64,000 bases of DNA. Origin: Cytophagaceae bacterium. Its GTDB lineage: Bacteria; Bacteroidota; Bacteroidia; Cytophagales; Cytophagaceae. The translations under genes were made by a program, and so were the position numbers. Location of the stretch: the NCBI GenBank assembly GCA_021151805.1, contig JAGKWN010000003.1, positions 1 through 64,000 of the forward strand, given 5' to 3'. Positions 7,485 through 14,395 of the stretch are shown here, piece by piece (positions within the stretch are counted from its first letter, which is position 1; every line of letters starts with the position of its first letter). The notes beneath the pieces are model-generated. The model made no database searches and was not told the origin of the DNA. It was given only the letters and a program-made list of their open reading frames with translations.

Positions 7485-9320
7485 ATGTGTGGAATTGTTG
7501 CCTACGTTGGACATAGAGAAGCCTGTCCGATCATTATAAAAGGATTAAAAAGACTTGAATATAGAGGGTACGACAGTGCAGGTATTGCATTGATGACCAA
7601 CGAACTTTCTGTTTATAAAAAGAAAGGAAAAGTAAGTGACCTGGAAGCATATATCAAGAACCTTCCTGTACACAGCAACATTGGTATTGGCCACACACGT
7701 TGGGCAACCCACGGCGAACCAAACGACGTGAATGCGCACCCGCATTACAGCTCTAACAGAGAGCTTGCAATCATCCACAACGGGATCATTGAAAATTACT
7801 CTTCTTTAAAAACAGAACTTGAATCACGCGGGCATGTTTTCCTGAGTGAAACAGATTCTGAGGTTTTCATTCACCTGATTGAAGACGTAAAACAAAACAA
7901 CGATTGTACGCTTGATGAAGCGGTGCGTTTGGCATTATCCATGGTAGTGGGTGCTTACGCCATCGTGATCATGAGCAATAATGATAAAGACCTTTTGATT
8001 GCTGCCCGCAAAGGTAGCCCATTGGTAATTGGTATCGGCAAGGGTGAATACTTCCTGGCTTCAGATGCTTCTCCGATCATTGAATATACAAATGATGTTG
8101 TTTACCTGAACGATCATGAAATTGCCCTGATCAACAAAGGTGAGTTGACCATTAAAAATATTAATGCTGATACGCAGACGCCATATGTGCAGACATTGGA
8201 TCTGGAATTGGATCAGATTGAAAAAGGCGGTTACCCGCACTTCATGCTGAAAGAAATTTTCGAACAGCCGAAGTCTATTAAAGACAGCATGCGTGGCCGT
8301 GTAAATGCCTCACTGGGTCATTTGCAATTGGGAGGTATTTTACAATACGCAAACAAATTAACCAAGGCAGAACGCATTATTATCGTTGCCTGCGGCACAT
8401 CCTGGCATGCAGGCCTGGTTGCGGAATATTTGTTTGAAGATATTGCTCGTATACCTGTAGAAGTTGAATATGCTTCTGAATTCAGATATAGAAATCCGAT
8501 TATCCGTGAAGGTGATGTTGTTATTGCGATTTCACAATCCGGAGAAACTGCCGATACACTTGCAGCCATAGAACTTGCCAAATCAAAAGGCGCAGTAATC
8601 TTTGGTGTGTGTAACGTAGTAGGTTCATCGATTGCGCGTGCATCACACGAAGGCGCTTACCTGCACGCTGGTCCGGAGATTGGTGTTGCCAGTACAAAAG
8701 CATTTACAGCACAAGTATCTGTACTTGCGATGATGGCAATTATTGTCGGAAACAAAAAAGGTACGATTACTGAAAGCCAGTACATAGCTTTATTAACGGA
8801 ACTGGAAACGATTCCGCAGAAAGTAGAGAAAGCGCTTAAAAGCAACGAGCAGATCGTTGAAATTGCAGAGAAATTCAAAGATGCTAAAAACTTCCTGTAC
8901 CTGGGAAGAGGATACAATTTCCCGGTTGCGCTGGAAGGAGCATTGAAATTAAAAGAGATCTCTTACATCCATGCAGAAGGCTACCCGGCTGCTGAGATGA
9001 AACACGGACCGATTGCATTGATTGATGCAGAGATGCCGGTTTGTGTAATTGCACCACAGGATAATTCATACGAAAAAATTGTATCAAACATTCAGGAAGT
9101 ACGTGCGCGTAAAGGCCGTGTAATTGCTGTTGTTACAGAAGGCGACAGCCATATCCGCAACATGGCAGAACACACCATTGAAGTACCTGCAACTCACGAA
9201 GCGTTGATGCCGTTGTTGACAGTAATTCCGTTGCAGTTATTATCGTATCACATTGCAGTAATGAGAGGCTGTAACGTTGACCAGCCGCGAAACCTGGCGA
9301 AGTCGGTAACGGTAGAGTAA
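7485..9320 (+). CDS. glmS: Glucosamine-fructose-6-phosphate aminotransferase (isomerizing) GlmS
   Basis: GlmS makes glucosamine 6-phosphate from fructose 6-phosphate and glutamine, the entry to peptidoglycan and LPS amino sugars. The 611-residue protein has the N-terminal glutaminase Cys2 (MCGIVAYVG), two SIS sugar-isomerase domains (CGTSWHAG and SQSGETADT, then the repeat in the second half), and the usual C-terminus LAKSVTVE. It lies 7 bases after the DUF4270 gene and ends at a strong terminator. No glmS ribozyme is expected or visible in the short leader. Confidence 0.98.
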   Translation: MCGIVAYVGHREACPIIIKGLKRLEYRGYDSAGIALMTNELSVYKKKGKVSDLEAYIKNLPVHSNIGIGHTRWATHGEPNDVNAHPHYSSNRELAIIHNGIIENYSSLKTELESRGHVFLSETDSEVFIHLIEDVKQNNDCTLDEAVRLALSMVVGAYAIVIMSNNDKDLLIAARKGSPLVIGIGKGEYFLASDASPIIEYTNDVVYLNDHEIALINKGELTIKNINADTQTPYVQTLDLELDQIEKGGYPHFMLKEIFEQPKSIKDSMRGRVNASLGHLQLGGILQYANKLTKAERIIIVACGTSWHAGLVAEYLFEDIARIPVEVEYASEFRYRNPIIREGDVVIAISQSGETADTLAAIELAKSKGAVIFGVCNVVGSSIARASHEGAYLHAGPEIGVASTKAFTAQVSVLAMMAIIVGNKKGTITESQYIALLTELETIPQKVEKALKSNEQIVEIAEKFKDAKNFLYLGRGYNFPVALEGALKLKEISYIHAEGYPAAEMKHGPIALIDAEMPVCVIAPQDNSYEKIVSNIQEVRARKGRVIAVVTEGDSHIRNMAEHTIEVPATHEALMPLLTVIPLQLLSYHIAVMRGCNVDQPRNLAKSVTVE

Positions 9321-9350
9321 GCACATACAAACAATCGATTAAGATATTAT

Positions 9351-9382
9351 AAGAGTCACGCATTAGCGTGACTCTTTTTTTT
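9351..9382 (+). terminator. Terminator after glmS
   Basis: A perfect 10-bp stem (AGAGTCACGC, 9352-9361, with 9366-9375) around an ATTA loop, followed by eight T. It ends the GT5-like/DUF4270/glmS transcript. Confidence 0.9.
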
Positions 9383-9541
9383 GCCTCCGGAATCAGTAAA
9401 TCATTAACTAACGCACAACGTCAAAATAGCTGATAAATCCCCCAACTAATTCCGGAACAAATGTAATTATGAGCAACCATTTTTGTATTTTGTATGTTAG
9501 TCATTGAATCAGCAAATCCATCCGACTTAATAAAAAATACT

Positions 9542-11566
9542 GTGGCATTCGAACTTACTTCTAAATATGTACCAACAGGCGACCAGCCCGAAGCTATCCG
9601 GCAGCTGGTTGAAGGTGTTGAACGGAACGACCCTGCACAGGTATTGCTTGGTGTTACGGGTTCAGGAAAAACATTTACCATGGCTAATGTGATCCAGCAG
9701 ACACAAAAGCCTACACTTATCCTCAGTCATAATAAAACACTTGCGGCACAGCTGTACGGTGAGTTTAAACAATTCTTTCCGGACAATCTGGTTGAATATT
9801 TTATTTCCTACTACGACTACTATCAGCCGGAGGCTTATATGCCTACGTCGGGTTTGTATATAGAAAAAGATCTTGCCATCAACCAGGAGATTGAAAAGCT
9901 GCGTTTGAGCGCAACATCTTCCTTGATGTCGGGCAGGAGAGATATTATCGTGGTTGCATCGGTTTCGTGCATTTATGGTATTGGCAATCCCGATGAATTC
10001 AGAAAAAATATTGTGGTGATCCATAAAGGTCAACAGATCAATAGAAATAAATTGCTCTACTCATTTGTAGAAATTTTATACAACCGAACTACGCGCGATT
10101 TTACACGTGGTACGTTCCGTGTAACCGGCGACACGGTAGACGTGTTCCCGGCGTATGCAGACATTGCATACCGCATACAGATGTGGGGCGACGAGATCGA
10201 ATCCATTCAGCTGATCGAACCGGAAACCGGCAAGCGGATCAGTGACCAAAAAAGTTTAACGCTGTTCCCCGCAAACTTATTCGTAACTGGTAAAGACTCC
10301 CTGAATGGCGCCATTCATCAGATTCAGGACGATCTGATGAAACAGATACACATGTTTGAAATGGAAAAGCGTTACGGCGAAGCCAAACGCATACAGGAGC
10401 GAACAGAATTTGACATTGAAATGATGCGCGAGTTGGGTTATTGCTCAGGCATTGAAAATTATTCGCGATATTTTGATCATAGATTACCTGGACAACGTCC
10501 GTTCTGTCTGATCGATTATTTCCCCGATGACTTCTTATTGGTCGTTGATGAGAGCCATGTTACTGTGCCGCAGATCCGCGCCATGTTTGGCGGCGACCGC
10601 GCACGTAAAACCAATCTGGTGGAATACGGTTTCCGTCTGCCATCGGCGATGGATAACCGTCCGCTTACGTTTGATGAATTTGAATCGATCAATAAACAAG
10701 CAATCTATGTGAGCGCAACGCCGGCCGACTATGAGCTGCAGCGCGCAGAAGGAACCGTTGTGGAACAAATCATCCGTCCGACGGGCTTATTGGATCCGGA
10801 GATCTTTGTGCGACCTACAGCAAACCAGATTGACGACTTACTGGAAGAAATTCAGGAGCGTATTGAAATGGGCGATCGTATTCTTGTAACTACCTTAACC
10901 AAACGAATGGCGGAAGAGCTTACCAAATACTTTGATGGACTTGGCATCCGCACACGTTATATTCACTCAGAAGTAAAAACACTGGACCGTGTTGAGATCC
11001 TGCGTGAACTGCGTCTGGGAATCTTTGATGTACTTGTAGGGGTAAACTTGCTGAGAGAAGGTTTGGATTTACCGGAGGTGTCTTTGGTTGCAATCATGGA
11101 TGCCGATAAGGAAGGCTTCTTGCGTAACGTACGTTCGCTGATACAAACCATTGGCCGTGCTGCGCGAAACAGCAATGGCAAAGTAATCATGTATGCAGAT
11201 AAAATTACTGCATCCATGCAGCAGGCAATCGATGAAACAAGCCGCAGACGCAGTACACAGATTGCCTACAACGAACTGCACGGTATTGTGCCGATCACCG
11301 TTAATAAATCCAAGGATGAAATTATCGGACAAACAAAAGTTGCGGATTCAAACAGGCTTTCAAAACAATATGTGGAACCGGAAGGCGAACCATCTCTTGC
11401 CGCAGATCCTGTGGTAGCAATGCTGAGCAAGCCGGAGCTGACGAAAATGATCGATCGTGCGAAAAGAGAAATGGACAAAGCTGCCAAGGATCTCGACTTC
11501 GTAGAAGCAGCACGTTACAGAGACGAGATGTTTGCCTTGCAGAAACTGATTGACGCGAAAGCTTAG
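9542..11566 (+). CDS. uvrB: Excinuclease ABC subunit B, UvrB
   Basis: UvrB is the damage-verifying helicase of nucleotide excision repair. Visible are GVTGSGKTFT (Walker A), the YYDYYQPEAY beta-hairpin, the DESH-like VVDESHVT, the helicase VI region QTIGRAARN, and a C-terminal UvrC-binding UVR motif (DFVEAARYRDEM). I chose the GTG giving MAFELTSKY (674 aa), because UvrB proteins normally start there. An upstream in-frame ATG at 9494 would give 690 residues, but a -7-like TATTTTG at 9486-9492 lies directly in front of that ATG and would place the transcript start at or beyond it. UvrA and UvrC are not in the window. Confidence 0.93.
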   Translation: MAFELTSKYVPTGDQPEAIRQLVEGVERNDPAQVLLGVTGSGKTFTMANVIQQTQKPTLILSHNKTLAAQLYGEFKQFFPDNLVEYFISYYDYYQPEAYMPTSGLYIEKDLAINQEIEKLRLSATSSLMSGRRDIIVVASVSCIYGIGNPDEFRKNIVVIHKGQQINRNKLLYSFVEILYNRTTRDFTRGTFRVTGDTVDVFPAYADIAYRIQMWGDEIESIQLIEPETGKRISDQKSLTLFPANLFVTGKDSLNGAIHQIQDDLMKQIHMFEMEKRYGEAKRIQERTEFDIEMMRELGYCSGIENYSRYFDHRLPGQRPFCLIDYFPDDFLLVVDESHVTVPQIRAMFGGDRARKTNLVEYGFRLPSAMDNRPLTFDEFESINKQAIYVSATPADYELQRAEGTVVEQIIRPTGLLDPEIFVRPTANQIDDLLEEIQERIEMGDRILVTTLTKRMAEELTKYFDGLGIRTRYIHSEVKTLDRVEILRELRLGIFDVLVGVNLLREGLDLPEVSLVAIMDADKEGFLRNVRSLIQTIGRAARNSNGKVIMYADKITASMQQAIDETSRRRSTQIAYNELHGIVPITVNKSKDEIIGQTKVADSNRLSKQYVEPEGEPSLAADPVVAMLSKPELTKMIDRAKREMDKAAKDLDFVEAARYRDEMFALQKLIDAKA

Positions 11567-11583
11567 CTTACTGCAAAGAAGTT

Positions 11584-11754
11584 TTAACGCAAGGAACGCA
11601 AAGTGTTTTCGCAAAGAACGCAAAAAGAGGAAAGATATATTTACCTTTTCTTTCTTTACATTTCGCATGATTAAATTGCAATGAATATAAATATGATCTC
11701 GAACAAAATCTCCATTGCGCTCTTTGCGAAAATACTTTGTGTTCCTTGCGGTTA
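11584..11754. repeat. Imperfect inverted repeat built of AACGCAAAG-type units
   Basis: The arm at 11584-11623 (TTAACGCAAGGAACGCAAAG and on) and the arm at 11715-11754 are about 40-base reverse complements with few mismatches, separated by 91 bases. Each arm is itself a run of GCAAAG/GAACGC short units. They fill the gap between uvrB and the exonuclease gene. Similar AACGCAAAG motifs are scattered between genes in many Bacteroidota; no function is established that I can name. Confidence 0.7.
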
Positions 11755-11772
11755 ATATAACACAGATAATAA

Positions 11773-12324
11773 ATGAACTTCACAGCACTCGATTTTGAAA
11801 CAGCCAATTCGCACAGCACCAGTGTTTGTGCCGTGGGCATGGCTATTGTTGAAGATGGCAAGCTTGTGAAGACGATCTCCAAACTGATCAAACCTATCCC
11901 TAATTTTTACAGCTACTGGAACGTGCAGGTGCATGGCATTACGCCGGACAAGACCAATGATGCACCTTATTTCATGGATGTGTGGCAGGAGTTGAAAGAG
12001 TATGTAGACCACAGTACCTTGGTGGCGCACAATGCGGCTTTCGATGTAAGTGTATTAAGAAGTATCCTGAATGCAGGAGAAATTTCTTTTCCGAAGACCA
12101 ATTATTTCTGCTCCTGTTCGGTAAGCAGGAAAGTCTTTAAAGAAATTGAAAACCACAAACTCTCAACCGTTTGCAGGCACATCAATGTACCATTGAATCA
12201 CCACGAGGCAGAGAGTGATGCGATTGGCGCTGCAAAGATCATTATTAAAGCAGGAGAGAAGCTGGGGGTAAATTCGGTGGAGGAATTGATGAAGGTGTTG
12301 AAGATGAAATTGAAAAATTTTTAA
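11773..12324 (+). CDS. DEDDh 3'-5' exonuclease (DnaQ-like)
   Basis: A 183-residue exonuclease-fold protein. The metal-binding residues of the DEDDh class can all be placed: Asp7 and Glu9 in FTALDFETAN, Asp91 in HNAAFDVSVL, and His144 with Asp149 in HHEAESDAIGAA. It resembles the epsilon-like single-domain exonucleases found widely in bacteria, not the full polymerase III epsilon. The likely role is DNA end trimming or RNA processing; the substrate is unknown. It faces a convergent hydroxylase gene across a long shared terminator. Confidence 0.88.
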   Translation: MNFTALDFETANSHSTSVCAVGMAIVEDGKLVKTISKLIKPIPNFYSYWNVQVHGITPDKTNDAPYFMDVWQELKEYVDHSTLVAHNAAFDVSVLRSILNAGEISFPKTNYFCSCSVSRKVFKEIENHKLSTVCRHINVPLNHHEAESDAIGAAKIIIKAGEKLGVNSVEELMKVLKMKLKNF

Positions 12325-12363
12325 TGCAATGCGCTTCACTCAAAAGGTGATGCATTCGCATAT

Positions 12364-12407
12364 AAAAAAGAGAAGGCCTTGTGATTTCACAAGGCCTTCT
12401 CTTTTTA
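12364..12407. terminator. Bidirectional terminator between convergent genes
   Basis: A perfect 19-bp stem (12365-12383 with 12388-12406) around an ATTT loop, with A and T runs at both ends. It serves both the exonuclease gene on the left and the fatty acid hydroxylase gene on the right. Confidence 0.92.
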
Positions 12408-12419
12408 TGATAATAAGAA

Positions 12420-13049
12420 TTACTTTTTGATTGTTCCGAATACGTAATCCCAAAGCTGAGAAGATACGCCGAAGATCTGTGTATTGTCTTTGTAGTGGTG
12501 TACCGCGTGGTTTAACCACAAGCCTTTGAAAATGTTGTTTGGCGGGTTGTATGCGTGTACAATGAAGTGTACAAACAGGTAACCGCAATAGCCGGTAATA
12601 AAGCCCGGAAGAAAACCGAATACCATAGTACCCATTAGAGCTCTGAAAACAAAAAAGAAAACGATTGCTAACAGGAAGCTCATGATCGGTGGCATTGCCA
12701 AACGATCTTTATCTTTTGGATATTCGTGGTGCAAACCATGAAGCGCATATTGAATTTTACGTTTGAATTCATTGGTAGGCTTCATGTGGAATAAATATCT
12801 ATGCGCAATGTATTCGATCAATGTGAACAGGAAGAAACCTGTGAAGTATAAACCTACCACATATAAAGGAGTAAGGTGTGTGTAGTCTGTATATACAAAG
12901 GCAACGTACAACAAACCTGCTGCAATTGTCATTAGAATAGTAATCGGAACCGAAATGTGTGTACGGGTTAAACGTTCAAGAATCGGGTTGTCAAATACCT
13001 TCTTGGTACCAGTATTTTTCGGTTTAATTTTTTCAGCTTGCTGATCCAT
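12420..13049 (-). CDS. Sterol desaturase/fatty acid hydroxylase family protein
   Basis: The 209-residue membrane protein carries the diiron histidine clusters of the family: HRYLFH (83-88), HGLHHEYP (104-111), HFIVH (161-165) and HAVHH (181-185). Hydrophobic segments flank the histidines. Spacing and length fit fatty acid 2-hydroxylases that act on sphingolipid or related acyl chains; Cytophagales often make sphingolipids or capnoid lipids, so an acyl-chain 2-hydroxylase is likely, but the exact substrate is inferred. It has its own promoter just upstream and a strong terminator. Confidence 0.88.
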   Translation of the reverse strand: MDQQAEKIKPKNTGTKKVFDNPILERLTRTHISVPITILMTIAAGLLYVAFVYTDYTHLTPLYVVGLYFTGFFLFTLIEYIAHRYLFHMKPTNEFKRKIQYALHGLHHEYPKDKDRLAMPPIMSFLLAIVFFFVFRALMGTMVFGFLPGFITGYCGYLFVHFIVHAYNPPNNIFKGLWLNHAVHHYKDNTQIFGVSSQLWDYVFGTIKK

Positions 13050-13065
13050 GTTAATTAATTTTATG

Positions 13066-13096
13066 CAAATTTAGGCTAGTATTAAAACTCAAGCAA
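13066..13096 (-). promoter_or_regulatory. Bacteroidota-type promoter for the fatty acid hydroxylase
   Basis: Read on the minus strand: TTG (13096-13094), 20 bases, then TAAATTTG (13073-13066), matching the phylum consensus. The hydroxylase start codon follows 16 bases on. Confidence 0.7.
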
Positions 13097-13108
13097 GTAT
13101 AAAAGCTT

Positions 13109-14251
13109 TTATTTAATATAAGAATGAGATTTATCAAGGATTTGCTTGTAATACTCCAGATATTTAGGAACTATATTGTTGGAATCAAACTCTTTAGCTC
13201 TATTTAAGGCATTTGTGCGGAAAGTTTCCAGATTCGCATTATCTAAAATAAAAATGGCATTTTTAGCCATATCCTCCACATCTCCCACATTACTCAGAAA
13301 ACCGGTTTTCCCTTGAATGTTCAATTCCGGTAAACCACCGGAGTTGGAAGAAATCACAGGAACTTCGCATGCCATTGCTTCTAAGGCTGCCAAACCAAAA
13401 CTTTCTTTTTCAGATGGCATGATAAACAGATCCGCTACAGACAATACTTCTTCAACAGCGTCAAGCTTGCCTAAGAAACGCACATCGTTGGAAATATCCA
13501 GTTCGCGGCACATACTTTCTATTTTAACACGATCGGGGCCATCACCTACCAGCAGCAGCTTGGCTGGAACCGTCTGGCGTACAATGTTAAATACCGAAAC
13601 CACGTCTTCCACACGTTTCACTTTTCTGAAGTTGGAGGTATGTACAATTAACTTCTCATCATTCGGACAAATAGCTTTTTTAAAGTGATCTTTCTTTTGT
13701 TTCCGGAAACGTGAAACATCAATGAAATTGGGGATCGCCTCAATTTCACGCTGTATATCAAAATGACTTAAGGTATCTTTTTTCAGATCTTCCGATACGG
13801 CTGTAACACCGTCAGACTGGTTGATGCAGAAGGTTACCACCGGTGCAAAGGAAGGATCTTTCCCAACCAGTGTAATATCAGTACCGTGCAGGGTAGTAAT
13901 AATGGGAAGATATACGCCCTGTGTTTTCAGAATCTCGCGGGCCATGAAGGCTGCAGATGCGTGCGGGATTGCATAATGTACATGCAGCAAGTCAAGCTTC
14001 TCATGTTTTACCACATCAACAATCTTGCTGGCAAGAATAACTTCGTAGGGTGCGAATTCAAATAATGGATAAGACTTAACAGTTACTTCATGGTAGAACA
14101 CATTTTCATGCAGAAATTCCAATCTGTGGGGCTGTGAATAGGTGATAAAATGAATCTGATTCCCTAATTCGGCCAATGCTTTGCCCAGTTCTGTTGCAAC
14201 AACGCCACTTCCCCCAAAAGTTGGGTAGCAAACAATTCCTATTCTCATCAA
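13109..14251 (-). CDS. bshA: N-acetyl-alpha-D-glucosaminyl L-malate synthase BshA
   Basis: BshA starts bacillithiol synthesis by joining N-acetylglucosamine from UDP-GlcNAc to L-malate. The 380-residue GT4 protein begins MRIGIVCYPTFGGSGVVATE, the characteristic BshA start, and has the GT4 C-terminal SEKESFGLAALEAMACE nucleotide-sugar motif near 280. Length is normal. Bacillithiol occurs in Bacteroidota as well as Firmicutes. BshB and BshC are not in the window. The gene stands alone between the hydroxylase and the GH3 fusion, all on the same strand. Confidence 0.95.
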   Translation of the reverse strand: MMRIGIVCYPTFGGSGVVATELGKALAELGNQIHFITYSQPHRLEFLHENVFYHEVTVKSYPLFEFAPYEVILASKIVDVVKHEKLDLLHVHYAIPHASAAFMAREILKTQGVYLPIITTLHGTDITLVGKDPSFAPVVTFCINQSDGVTAVSEDLKKDTLSHFDIQREIEAIPNFIDVSRFRKQKKDHFKKAICPNDEKLIVHTSNFRKVKRVEDVVSVFNIVRQTVPAKLLLVGDGPDRVKIESMCRELDISNDVRFLGKLDAVEEVLSVADLFIMPSEKESFGLAALEAMACEVPVISSNSGGLPELNIQGKTGFLSNVGDVEDMAKNAIFILDNANLETFRTNALNRAKEFDSNNIVPKYLEYYKQILDKSHSYIK

Positions 14252-14395
14252 TGCATGTATTACGTAATAAACTTATACTTCTTAACGCGCTGGAGGCGTT
14301 TTTACAAATCTTTCAACAAAGGAACGAATGAAATAATTCATTTTCATTACTGGATTATTACCCTTTGAATAACTTTAAAGCGAATCAAGCCAGGT

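Noticed and set aside
11584..11754. Possible CRISPR array from repeated short GCAAAG/GAACGC units
   Set aside because: Only two arms in inverted orientation, no regular spacers and no cas genes.
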